Source: Heracleum sosnowskyi (lineage: Eukaryota; Streptophyta; Magnoliopsida; Apiales; Apiaceae). From it: a stretch of DNA of 64,000 nucleotides. The notes below the pieces were generated by a model. It made no database searches. It had not been told where the DNA came from and saw only the letters and a list, made by a program, of their open reading frames with translations. The stretch is taken from NCBI GenBank assembly GCA_030848705.1, contig CM061245.1, positions 77,239,564-77,303,563 of the forward strand. Reading direction: 5' to 3'. Within the stretch, counting starts at the first letter, position 1, and the number at the start of each line of letters is the position of its first letter. The position numbers and the translations under genes are program-made. Shown here piece by piece: positions 33,167 through 44,313 of this stretch.

Positions 33167-34979
33167 GATGACCAGGTTTTTCTCTAAGGAACCTGAGGTG
33201 GCCACATCCTTGAAAACTCTCTCTACAAGAGTGGACAAGGTGGAAGCTACACTTTCTCAAATGCAGAAGGAACAGGAGAAGCAAACTCAGCTACTCACTC
33301 AGCTAGTGGCAGCTCAAGGACTCCCAGTCATCTCTCTTGATGCTAACAAAAAGGGGGAGAAATCTAAGGAGCTAAACATTCAAATCATAAAGGTGTTGGT
33401 CCCAGCCATTTCACTGCCACAGGAGCCACTAGCAATGGGGGAGTTTGGGAAGAAGAAGAAGGATAGTATTGACCTGATCCAGGAAGCTGCTATGAGGATG
33501 AAACTTGCAGAACAAATCAAGGATCACTGGTCCAACATAGAAGCAAGGTTCAAGAACATTACTGAATCTTCAAAGACAGATCAGCCATCAACAAATGCAA
33601 TGGTGATTATACAAATGGAGCCACAGTTCAAGAGCTCTTATGCTATAGAGCCCCTTCAGCATGGAATCTTTCAAGATTCAAGAAATGAGAAGGGTCAATC
33701 TTCATGCTTTAAGAATATGGATGCAAGAGGGGTGTCTCCAATATCACCTGCCAAACCCAAAGGCAAGAACATTGAAAGGATATTTTATCCTGCTCCAAAG
33801 CCAGATGAGTTCAAAGTCCTAGGGAAGCTGATCATTGAGAGCAAGGAAAGCAATCATCCAAGCATAAGGAATCAAAGGGCCATCATCTACAGGGACAGCA
33901 AGGAAATCTGCGTTTGGGTTGGTCACCCAAATTTTGCAAAGGCCAAGGCTGAAGAATCTGAAAGGGCAGCAATGCAAGCATTGGCAGTTGCTCAAGCACT
34001 TGAAGATGAAGAGACCTTTCAGGAAGAAAAAGCCAAGGATGGAGCTAATGAAGCTGAACCAGCAAGGAAAAGTGTAAGGCAACCAAAGGCTAGAGCTAAG
34101 AGGAATCTGAACTTTGAAAAAGAGGACTCTCTGGACACTGCTCAAGCCCCTTCCACAACAAGTGCACATCAAATTCCTATTGACCTACCTATTGGAGGAA
34201 AGTTGGCCTGTGACCCTGCACACCCTGTCAACTTTCATGATCAACCAATCATGCCAAAGGAGGAGCCTATTGAATTTGATGAAGCCTATTTTCCAAAGTT
34301 CCTATTTGAAAATGATCAACCAATGAAGACAAAGAAAAGGGCTGTCAAGGCAAAGCCAGTATTTGTGAGGAAGCCACAATCTCAGAAACCCCCTACAAAT
34401 CCAGAGGACTGCATGTACATTGCTGACATCAGGGAAGAATCCAGCTTACATCTTGATTTAGACAACCTGATGGAAGTAAGGGGCATTGCAGCTTCTCAAA
34501 AGTTACCTGAAAGATTGGTTCTCACATACAAGGGTGGTAGAGAACAAATATGGCCTCTCTACAGAATTTTAGGAGAAGACTACCAAACACTACTCACAGT
34601 GTTTAGATGCTTGAAGAAAGACTTTGGCTTCACCAAAACAGCCAAGTCTGAGGTGGTCTCCAAGATATGTCAAATAAAGGCTAGCTGGAACAAGCCTGAG
34701 GCTCTTCCCAGGATGCTAAGAGTGCCCTCAACAGGAAAGAAGATCCATCTTCAACCTTACTGGATGATGGAATTTAAGGACAAGGACAACTGCAGAAGGT
34801 TCTTCAGGATGGAAGACCAGCTGGATAAGGCATCTAATCAAACTCTAAGGTTCATGCAATCCAAGCTTGGTGATCAAGATGAAGAAGAGAAGATCTTTTA
34901 CAGAAGGCTACAGGTCCAGCTTGAGGAGAACAACTCTAGGAGAGGGAAGAAGACTATGCCTCAAAGAAGACCAAGATGA
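33167..34979 (+). pseudogene. ORF2 of element B, 3' part
   Basis: Continues the B ORF2 frame after the CACTA insertion and stays open for about 603 residues to a TGA. It starts with a heptad-rich, coiled-coil-like stretch (VDKVEATLSQMQKEQEKQTQ, then LLTQLVAAQ), followed by charged linker sequence and a conserved C-terminal block (YPAPKPDEFKVLGKLIIES, then RRFFRMEDQLDKASNQTL) and ends in basic residues. It has its own ATG at 33168, but the normal start is at 22177. ORF2 as a whole is interrupted. Confidence 0.8.
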
Positions 34980-35151
34980 ATCATTTGCTCAGTCTAGAGG
35001 AGCACATTTGGGCATTAGTCTTGTAAGTCTTGTTTATGTCTAAAACTTTATGAAGCTCAATGCAATTTTTACTTTTAATCATGGGTAATATGTCTGAGTG
35101 TTTTTGTTATCATCAAGGCTCTTGATTTATGGCTGTTATTCTATCAGTCAT

Positions 35152-35165
35152 AAATTGGGGGAGAT
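35152..35165 (+). other. Polypurine tract of element B
   Basis: AAATTGGGGGAGATT directly precedes the 3' LTR. This is the same GGGGGAGATT core as in element A and the usual Sirevirus plus-strand primer. Confidence 0.88.
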
Positions 35166-36201
35166 TGTTAGGAATATGTTGATTCTTGATGATAATTGTA
35201 AAAACACTTAGTAGATTTTGTATTAAGTTATTTTGTAACTGTCAACGAAATGGCATGCTTTGCAGTGTTTCGTTGACAGGAAGCTCATCAACGGAATGAG
35301 TATTGTAGCAATTGCACTGTACAATACTTCACAGTTTGATATGCATTTGATGTATGTATTAGATAGGTTTCCTAAGTCATGTTGACTAAGTACTAGATAG
35401 GCAAAATAGGTTGGTTAATTGTAAGTATATCATGCCTTGTAATTTTGCCTAAGTGAAGACATGTCAACGGTATGAAGATTACTCTATCAACGGAACAAGG
35501 ATACACCATCAACGGAATGAAGTTTACTCATCAACGAAATGAAGTTTACTCATCAACGAAATGGAGAATAAAGCTATCAACGAAACACATCTCCCTGCTA
35601 TCAACGAATCATTATTGCTTTTCTGAATAGTTGACAAAGTGATAGTGACAGTTTACTGAACAGATCTAAAGGTGATGTGGAAGTGTACTTTGCATTGGAA
35701 ACCATTAAAATGGACATGGGGAATAAGGAAACATCCCAGTTTCCAATTGGGCTCTTGGGAGTGATCATAATAAGCATGAAGACAAAAGCAAGGATCTCCA
35801 AGGACCACTGGACAAAGGGATGAAAAGCAAACTATTGGCGGTTATCTTTAGTGTACTTTAGAGTAGCCAAAAATAGTATTGTAAACTTGGGAATATATAA
35901 CCAAGTGTAGCAGTTAGAAAGGAGTAAGAGAAGAAAAACAAATAGTTTGTATTAGCTATCTTTGAGAGCATTCTTCTCTACAACTCTGTAACTGAGCAGC
36001 TGTGTACTTTTGTATCACAGATTATTTCCGCAATAAAACACTTCAGTTGGATCATCAAACAATCCAACTGAATTATTTATATCTTGTGTTTTTGTTTATT
36101 CAGTTCAGTTTTATTTTATCATTGTTTTAAGTTTAAGAAAATATCAAGAATTGTATTCAACCCCCCCTTCTACAATTCTGTTAGGTCATTTGGGAATAAC
36201 A
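35166..36201 (+). repeat. 3' LTR of element B
   Basis: 1036 bp, the same length as 7387-8422 with only about two substitutions visible. TATATAA lies at 35894-35900. It is followed by the CAGTA duplication and then D pol on the opposite strand, so an outward transcript from this LTR would be antisense to D pol. Confidence 0.95.
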
Positions 36202-36206
36202 CAGTA
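36202..36206. repeat. Target site duplication of element B, right copy (CAGTA)
   Basis: Matches 7382-7386. Confidence 0.93.
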
Positions 36207-38905
36207 TATAGGAATGGTTTTCAATAGTAAGCCATAATCCAGAAATTGGTTCTTCATCCATATAATCTGAGTACAACAACTTCCAGCTGCAATGTATTCA
36301 GCCTCAGCAGTTGAACTTGATACAGAGTGCTGCTTTTTCTGAACCATGATACCAATCTTCCACCTAAGAACTGACAGCTACCGGTGGTACTCTTCCTGTC
36401 AATCTTGCAACCAGCATAATCTGAATCTGAATATCTAATGTGGTCAAAGCCAGTGTTTTTAGGATACCAAAGTCCTAGATGAGGAGTTCCTTTGAGATAC
36501 CTAAAAATCCTTTTGATGGCTATCAAGTGAGATTCCTTGGGATCATCTTGAAATCTTACACAGAGACATGTAGCAAACATGATGTCAGGTCTGCTAGCAG
36601 TAAGATATAGCAAAGATCCAACCATGCCTCTGTATACAGTAAAATCCACTTTATTTCCCTTAGGATCTAGATCTAACTTAGTTGCAGTAGAGATAGGTGT
36701 CTTGGCAGGTGATGAATCTTCTAGGTCAAAATTTGTCAACAGCTCTTTAATGTACTTGGCTTGACAAATAAAGATATCATCATCCTTTTGATAGATTTGA
36801 AGTCCAAGAAAGAAAGAGAGTTCACCCATCATACTAATCTCATACTTGTTTCTCATGAGAATTGAAAATCTCTCACATAGCTTTTCATTGATTGAGCCAA
36901 AGATAATGTCATCAACATAGATTTGGACCAGTATGATATCATTTCCATGGTGTTTATAGAACAAGGTCTTGTCCACAACACCTCTTGTGAATTGACTCTC
37001 CAACAGGAAAATGGAAAGAGTATCATACCAAGCTCTAGGGGCTTGCTTCAATCTATATAGTGCCTTGAAGAGTTTGTACACAAAGTTTAACAGATTTGCA
37101 TCCTCAAAACCAGGAGGTTGCTCCACATATACTTCTTCTTCAAGTTCTCCATTAAGGAAGGCACTTTTGACATCCATTTGAAACACTTTGAATTTGCAGT
37201 GTGCTGCATAGGCTAGAAAAATCCTTATAGCCTCAAGTCTGGCTACAGGTGCAAAGGTCTCATCATAGTCAATATCTTCTTGTTGACAATAACCTTTTGC
37301 TACTAGCCTGGCCTTGTTTCTTATCACAATACCACCTTCATCCAATTTGTTTCTGAAAATCCACTTAGTTCCAATGATTGTCTTTCCTTTTGTCCTTGGA
37401 ACTAATTTCCACACTTTGTTTCTCTCAAACTGATTAAGTTCCTCTTGCATAGAAATTACCCAATCTGGATCTAACAATGCCTCATTAGTTGACTTAGGCT
37501 TAACTTGAGATAGAAAACAGGAGTATAGACATTAATTTATAGTATTCCTTCTTGTTCTCACTTCAGTGGATGGATCACCAATGATTAGATCACTTGTGTG
37601 ATCCTTGTTCCATTTAGTGCTTCTTGGTAAATTCCTTGCTGGAGGTTCTTGATGTGTTATAGGTTGTGGGGTTGATTCATCTTCAAAGATGTTGTCATTC
37701 ATATGTTCATTGCTTGTCTCATGATCAATATCCATTGGAAAGCTTCTTGTGTTGTCTTGAGATTGAGCAGGATATTGTTCATGTTCTGTGACAACATCTT
37801 TTCTTGAATTCAACTCATAAGTGCAGCTAGGTTCTTCATCAACAAATTCTGGTTCTTTTAAGTAATCTTGATTTTCAAATCTCAATGGCTCCATGTCGCC
37901 ATCTTCTTCCAAACCAGGGATTTTGGTTTCATCAAAAGAAACATTCACACTTTATTCAACAATCTTGTGCTCAATTATATAGACTCTGTAGGCAATTTTC
38001 TCAATGTCATAACCTACAAAAATGCTTTCATAGGCCTTGGAGTCAAACTTTCCTTTTCTTTCAGAGTTATCCTTCATAGCATAACATTTGGCTCCAAAAG
38101 TATGAAAGTACTTTACTGAAGGTTTCTTCTCTGTTAAAAGCAAGTAGGGAGTGGCTCCATGAGTCTTGTTGACCAATGTTCTGTTTTGAGTATAACAAGT
38201 TGTGTTGATTGCTTCTGCCCAGAAATATATTGGTAATTTTGATTCACACAACATAGTTCTAGCAGCTTCAATGAGAGTTCTATTTTTTCTTTCCACTACA
38301 CCATTTTGTTGAGGTGTCCTGGCAGTAGAGAATTGTTGAACAATTCCAAGTTCTTTACAGAAGCTTCCAAGAGTTGCATTTTTGAACTCAGTCCCATTGT
38401 CACTTCTTAGAATTTGAACTAGACTTCCTATCTAGCACCTTGATGTGATCAATGATTTCTTGAGCTGCTTCATATTTTGACTCTAAAAACTTCACCCAAG
38501 TGTATCTAGAGTAGTCATCCACCATGACAAGTGCACATATCTTTTTGGCTAAAGATAAGACATTTACTGGACCAAAAAGATCCATGTGGATTAACTTGAG
38601 TGCTTCCTGATTTGTGTTGAGTTGCATTGGCCTATGAACAACTTTCCTTAGCTTTCCTTTTTGACAGTCCTCACACAATCCTTCTTGACAGAATTCTTGT
38701 TGAGGAAGTCCTTTCACTAGCTCTTTCTTCATGATCAGGTTTATTGTTTTGAAGTTTAGATGTGACAGTTTCTTGTGCCAAAGAATACTATCTGCAACAG
38801 AGGCTTTACTGTAGAAACATTAAATCTTGTCCTTTTTTGCTAAATCCAAATCAGCTACAAATAAGCTTCCTTTCCTTATTCCCTTGAGAGCTATGCTGCC
38901 AGTCT
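36202..38905 (-). pseudogene. pol: pol of Sirevirus D (integrase-RT-RNase H), decayed
   Basis: The minus strand holds the pol body in broken pieces. At 38732-38400 are the zinc-binding and first-Asp parts of integrase (CEDCQKGKLRK, LIHMDLFGPVN, VDDYSRYTW). At 38296-37952 is the integrase end (MERKNRTLIEAARTML, FWAEAINT). At 37948-37532 is the variable linker ending in SLIIGDPSTEVRTRR-like sequence. At 37477-36254 is RT (KWIFRNKLDEGG, FQMDVKSAFLNGELEEEVYV, IYVDDIIFGSINEK) into RNase H (YSDSDYAGC), which then shifts frame after SWFRK. The reading continues into the piece at 7386-7153. No protease or gag remains: the element is cut at 38905, where an LTR-like sequence begins. Several frameshifts and stops show it is old. 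Confidence 0.88.
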
Positions 38906-39678
38906 TGTAATAACCCTAAAATTTGTAATATTTTGAAACCTTGATGAATAGTAAATTTTGCTGACTAAGAAAATTTTCAGACCACCATATATACGAGACA
39001 TGGAATGGATATTTCGAAGTTATATTATTGATGTATGAGGGGAATAAGTTAATGTAAACACGATCAGAATCCGAAGATTCCAACTTTAATTTTATTCCAC
39101 TATTCATCGAATAGTCGAGGATTTATTAATTGATCAAATATTAAACCAAGGCAATAAAAGATCAAGGGAATAACCCCTAGCATTAGTACAACAAAACGTT
39201 TTCGAAATCACTCGAACTTATAACGAGATTAAGCGACAAAGAGAAAGCGTAACTAATTATGGATTAAACACTAACAAAAGGATTAGTACCATGAAAGATC
39301 ATCAAGTGCAACATATAAGAGCATCCATGTGAAACCAAGTAGAAAAGCAAAGTGGTTTAGTGATGACAAGGTGTGGAATCACCACCTTGTCACCATTTTA
39401 GTTCAAGTAATCACCACATTGTCACCATTTTTGTTCAAGTAATTATCCAATGCTTGACAAGTGTCCTTGGGTGACTAAATAGCATTTTAACCACAAGTAA
39501 TTAGAAGTGTTAATTGAGTTTTATTAGACAAAAGAATAGAAAACAAAGGCAAGTAACCAAGCAAAGCTTCACCTCCCCATTTCTTCATTACATTCGGCCC
39601 ATTTTTTTTCCTCCAAAGATTAGAAATTTTTTCTACAAGCTAGCCTCCACCAAATAATGCAAGGATGGATTCAAAAGT
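38906..39678 (+). repeat. LTR-like fragment of a Ty3/gypsy-type element
   Basis: Begins TGTAATAACCCTAAAATTTG abruptly against D pol and has no coding content. The start resembles chromovirus LTRs, and it contains a locally repeated CACCA-TTGTCACCATTT segment near 39383-39435. Its right end is lost where the E LTR appears to begin. No target duplication can be paired. It could also be unrelated intergenic DNA. Confidence 0.35.
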
Positions 39679-40931
39679 GTTAGGCTCAAGACATGTCTGA
39701 ATACCACTATTAACAAGCCTACTCTTTGTGACTATTTCACTCTACATGACCTAGTGAATTCTTTCACTTGGATATAGTATAGGTCTCTATTGTACTTGTC
39801 TTGTTTTCATGTACTTAGCTTTATCTTGTATGCTCAAAGTTATAATGAGCTTAGTAAGCTTCTTGCAATCTAGAATGTACATAGGCCACAGAATAATTAT
39901 CCTGGTAGAAGTTCAGAAATGTCCATGCAGCAGGATGGAGATGAATAAGGCCCTGAATAAATAAGTTGCAGAAGTTTTCCTAAGTCCCTATACCGTGAAG
40001 TCAAAATAAAGCTATGTCGTGAAGTCTAAAAATATCCATGTCGTGAAGTACTGAGATCGCATAGTCCTAAATGAACTATGTCGTGAAGTCTTCATTACTC
40101 ATATCGTGAAGTGTTGATACCGCAAAGTCAAAATGTACTGGATCGTGAAGTCCTCAAAAGGCCTAGATTGTGAAGTCCTCAAAAGGCCTAGATCGTGAAG
40201 TCCTCAAAAAGCCTAGTTCGCGAAGTCCTCAAAAAGGCTATGTCGTGAAGTCTTCAAAGGCTATGTCACGAAGTCTTCAAAGGATATATCGTGAAGTCAG
40301 GGAAATGCTGGAGTTCACGATATCAACACTTAGCTGTTTATAACAATACAAATCAAGGTACATAACCGAAATTCAAAGGAGACAAATACTGAAACATCTG
40401 TTCTGGTAAGGTGGTCCAAAGAACATATGGCAAATCTACAGCTAAACTTGGAGAGAAAGACAAGAGACAAGCAGCTACAGAAACGGGAAAGACTCCGAAA
40501 AGCAAGTGGTCCTTCCTGACACAGTTAACTTCCTATGGCAGGACAAGTTGGACTTATAGTGAGGGATAACTGTGTAAATAGGTGTGTGCACTAGTTTGTA
40601 CAAGATATATATATCTTGCACACCCTATTTTTAGCTGCAAGAGAGATACATATAGATTTATTTCAAGCACTCTTTCTCTGTAAGAAAACAAGATACAAAC
40701 TGTTCTTTTTTAGAAGCCAGAAATTCATCTGTGAAATTCTGGAAAGCTGTAGTATTTAATTTGATTAATACAAAGTAGATTAAAGTGATTATGTGTGTTC
40801 AGTCTCATTTCATTCTGCAATATCTAACAAATACAATCACATACAGTTTTAAGTTTCAAGAATCGAAAAACATTCAAACTATCCATTCATCCCCCCTCTG
40901 TCTAGTTTACTAGTGATCTTCATATCCAACA
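39679..40931 (+). repeat. 5' LTR of Sirevirus E (start approximate)
   Basis: The 3' edge is firm: CTTCATATCCAACA is followed by a primer site at 40934. The 5' edge is uncertain; TGTTAGGCTC at 39679 is the best TG start but the partner LTR is outside the window. It contains a TATATATAT box at 40606-40614 inside a short palindrome and the CGTGAAGTC array described separately. Confidence 0.6.
39990..40310 (+). repeat. Degenerate tandem repeat of CTATGTCGTGAAGTC in the E LTR
   Basis: About 14 copies of a word close to TATGTCGTGAAGTC, all in the same direction and spaced by about 20-32 bp, with a run of near-regular units (CGTGAAGTCCTCAAAAGGCC) at about 40140-40270. The reverse complement (GACTTTGCGATATAG) recurs in the E spacer at 61390-61790. 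Confidence 0.85.
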
Positions 40932-40933
40932 AG

Positions 40934-40945
40934 TGGTATCAAAGC
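40934..40945 (+). other. Primer binding site of element E (initiator Met tRNA)
   Basis: TGGTATCAAAGC begins two bases after the LTR end, identical to element B. Confidence 0.88.
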
Positions 40946-40979
40946 AGGCTGTTGAAACATAAACAGTAAAAGATCAAAT

Positions 40980-41009
40980 ATGAGTTCACAGAAACTAAGC
41001 AGTATCAAG
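40980..41009 (+). pseudogene. gag: gag of element E, first exon-like piece
   Basis: Encodes MSSQKLSSIK and then is cut by the 41010-44313 insertion. The frame resumes at 44314 with PPFDKEHYNLWKKKM, as in other Sirevirus gag N-termini (K-I-P-x-L/F-D-K). Confidence 0.85.
41005..41009. repeat. Target site duplication TCAAG, left copy
   Basis: TCAAG lies at 41005-41009 and again at 44314-44318, framing the inserted LTR-like sequence. Confidence 0.9.
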
Positions 41010-44000
41010 TGTGACGCCCTCCAAACCCGGGGTACAGATTTGAGGAGTCATCCGACCAACGGAATACTATTTAACACATGCATAATATATTTAAAGACAC
41101 AAATACCCCTTGACCAAGACCGCATCCAGATTATGGCAATGAACACAAGCTACTACAATCTTTTATTAATACAATACCAGTTTTATCAGAGTTATTACAT
41201 CACAACCAAAGTTCAAATCTAGACATCTAATCTAGAAAAGCAAAACAACAACTACCCTGCCAATGACAATGACACGAGGGGCTCTCCTGGCTGCTGGTGA
41301 ACTATCGGTCACGCTATGTCGACTCATACTCTCGCTTCACTGGAATAGGGTTAGAAAACAACAAGCAAGAGTGAGCCAAAATTGCTCAGCAAACATCAAT
41401 CAATCATTTCTATCACAGTTGTAAGGATATTAATTTATGATATCAGAATCAACAATATTTAGCTAACACATGCTTTGTATCAATAACAATGGAAGAAAAG
41501 AATTAGAATTTGGCTTATACATTTTATTCAAATCAAAGGTTGTGCTGCTGGCCAGCCACGCATCAACCCCGGACTAGCTCATGTTATAGTCCTCTACTGG
41601 ATCCTAGGCCAATTTGGGCCTTAAGTTATTCTGACCATGAATATGGCCCGACCAATTACTGGTCCATTTTTAAAAACACATGCCAAATCTATAATAGGGT
41701 ATAAACAATAACATGCTCAATAAGATAAACTGAATGTATAGTAATTGCAAAAGAGCTTCAACTGTTCAGTATCAAATGAAGATCGAGAAACAATCATGGA
41801 GTAATTTCAATGGTACGGTGTACTCATTCAATAAGGGAATCAATAATGGTAGTCAATAATCAATGACCGTAATCAATAGTCAAGATGGAAGTCAAATAAT
41901 CAATGGTTGTCAAAGATAATCAAAGGATGATAAACAATAACAATAGGTGGTAAACAATAATCAAGTGAATTGGAAATAAGGGTTTCCGATGCAGATCAAA
42001 TCAAAGAATCAAGAAACTCTAAGGAAATGGAATCAGTTGTCCAAATGCGGTTAAAGGATTGATAATTTGAATTGTTCTGGGGATAACGGTATTCAAGTAA
42101 TCAAGACAATAATACATTTTTATCACAAGTAAAGGCACAGATACTTGCCTGGTCTAAGCTGCTGTCGGATCGACTCTGCTCACTCTACTTTTCCCTTTCC
42201 CTTGCTCCGGGAACTCGATTCTATAATTAAACAACTCATCACAATAAGTCTAACTATTTTCGTTCTACTCTCGACACTTATTCAATCAATAATCACATTT
42301 AAACAAGTAACCGGTTACGTATCGGACGTCCGGTATAATTTACGATATTTAAAACTCAGATATTTGCCCTAGTACGGGCATATACAGACTATAAAACACA
42401 ACACACAATTAATATGAACCATATAGCACTTATAAACATTTTTAAAACATCATACGAAACTTATTTGAATTTTAGATAAGTCACGATTAATTTTTAAATC
42501 AAAAATCGGATTTTTAAATCCAATATAAACATTTAAATGCAAATAAATCAATTAATAAAATTAATTGACACTCTTTAAATACTCAGACTATTTTTAAATA
42601 AATAAATAGGCTTGAAAATAATTAAACTGAATTTTTAATTAATTAAATCCAATTAATAATTAATTTTTAAGAATTAATTGATTAAAAGAATTAACCAATT
42701 AATTAATAAATTAATTATTAAATAAAAATAATTAAAATAATTAAGTTTAATCAATTTTCGGATTTAAAATAATAAATATAATTTATCAGAATTTTTCTGA
42801 TATTAAAATATATTTTTAAAATAAAAATATGAATTTTTAACGTTTTTAAACTATTTTCGAATTAATTTTAAAAATAAAATCCAAAAACAGTTTTCGGAAA
42901 ATGAATTAGGGTTTTGAAGATTGAAACCGGGTCGAAAAATCGGGTAAACGGGTCGGGAAGAACAATTCCGGGTCGCCAAGAACAACCCACCGGATTCTGG
43001 GTTTTCCAGAATCCGGCCGGTCTCCGGCCGCCGGAATTCTTCGATTCCGTCCAAACATAAATCAAACCAGAGGGCTTTTGTTCGCCTTTTGAAGCCAAAC
43101 AAAACCCACACATCAAAACATCTGTCTCTAGCCGGAATCGTGCCCAGAATCCGTTCAAAGAATTCTCCGGCGACGACCTCGGCCGGAAACCCGATCTACC
43201 TATTCCGTACATGAAACTCAAAGATTAATATACCAAAATGAAGCTTATAACTCACACAATAAAAGCCCTTTATCAAAAACAATGTCAGATCAATATCAAG
43301 AACGTACGAATTGAAAGAAGAAATCGGGTCAAAACCCGAAATCAAAACCCGTACAAATTCGACTCAAACATGAAATTAAACTATGGATTCCTGCTAATTA
43401 GAACCCTAGGAACATGTTAGAAGCAACCAATTGAACGGAGAATCAACAGAATGAAAATTCCCAAATCGAATCAAGAACCCTAATTATAATTCGAAACTTG
43501 TAAAATCAATATAAAATCGAATACTTACCAGATGATGATGAGGTTGGAAGATTCTGAAACTAGATTTTTGGAGCTTTGATTTGAGTATAAGAACTTCAAA
43601 TTTGGACTTCCATAACCCTTAGAACGAATTGATTGAAGATCAAGAACACAAAAATAATTTTTTGGGAATTTCGGATTTTATGAATAATTGCTGCAGATTT
43701 GCTATGAGTTATGAAGTCTGATTTGTCTTTTTATATTTCTGGAAAAATAATACCCCAAATAACATTTTTGGATCGATATTGATTCGTTAGATCGTTTAAA
43801 AACCCTAATTAGGTCAAAAACACGTTTTACGAAAAATAAGGGGTTAAAAAGGTTGATGATCATCCAAATTAATATATATCATTATATAACTAATGCTCAA
43901 GAATACTAGGGCTATAACAACTTCAATATTGATATAGAACGACAAATCCGTCCCCTTAAGCAATTAGGGTTCGGAACGATTTTTCCTTTTTCGGATCAAA

Positions 44001-44313
44001 AATTGAAATTTATTTGCAGAATCAAATAGGTAGGGTTAAATAGAATCCCATAACCCTTTCGATAACGATTCGAATACGAAAGACGAAGAATTAAAAATGA
44101 ATGTACGAAATTTCAACGGGGCCCTTGAATTATCAAAACGGCTCAAATTTGAAGAAAATTCCAAATGACGAAATTTTCGAAAGGGGCTTCTGACTCACCA
44201 TTTAGCACATAATCACACATTAAATATCATATAATAATATTCCAATATTCCAAAATAAATATTTTAGATTAAATATATCATTTAATCAAATAATAAAATT
44301 CACGGATATTACA
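41010..44313 (-). mobile_element. 3.3-kb solo-LTR-like insertion in E gag
   Basis: 3304 bp that starts TGTAATATCCGTGAATTT and ends GGAGGGCGTCACA on the minus strand (TG...CA), with TCAAG duplications. No coding domain, primer site or internal LTR pair was seen, so a solo LTR of a large-LTR gypsy element is the simplest reading; a non-autonomous element of one long repeat is the alternative. It is AT-rich at 42400-42850 with a GC-rich island at 42900-43200. Minus-strand frames of 86 and 117 residues in that island overlap each other and resemble no known family. Confidence 0.8.

Larger units (their letters stand above)
7387..36201 (+). mobile_element. Sirevirus-type Ty1/copia retrotransposon B, complete but internally interrupted
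   Basis: Two 1036-bp LTRs, a primer site, gag, pol, ORF2, a polypurine tract and matching CAGTA duplications define a complete element. Element C with its flanking repeat and the CACTA transposon account for about 15.9 kb; without them B is about 13 kb, a normal Sirevirus size. I see two differences between the LTRs by eye (near 7855 and 7916, against 35634 and 35695), which implies a very recent insertion. Despite this, gag carries nonsense codons and ORF2 two more, so the copy was probably mobilised in trans or was mutated soon after arrival. It lies in opposite orientation to its host D. Confidence 0.93.

Noticed and set aside
39990..40310. CRISPR-like array
   Set aside because: The units are degenerate with short irregular spacing, all inside a plant LTR; there are no cas genes and the organism is a plant.
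42851..43221. Minus-strand frames of 86 and 117 residues in the solo LTR
   Set aside because: The two frames overlap each other in a GC-rich island and neither resembles a known protein; they are kept only as a note in the LTR entry.
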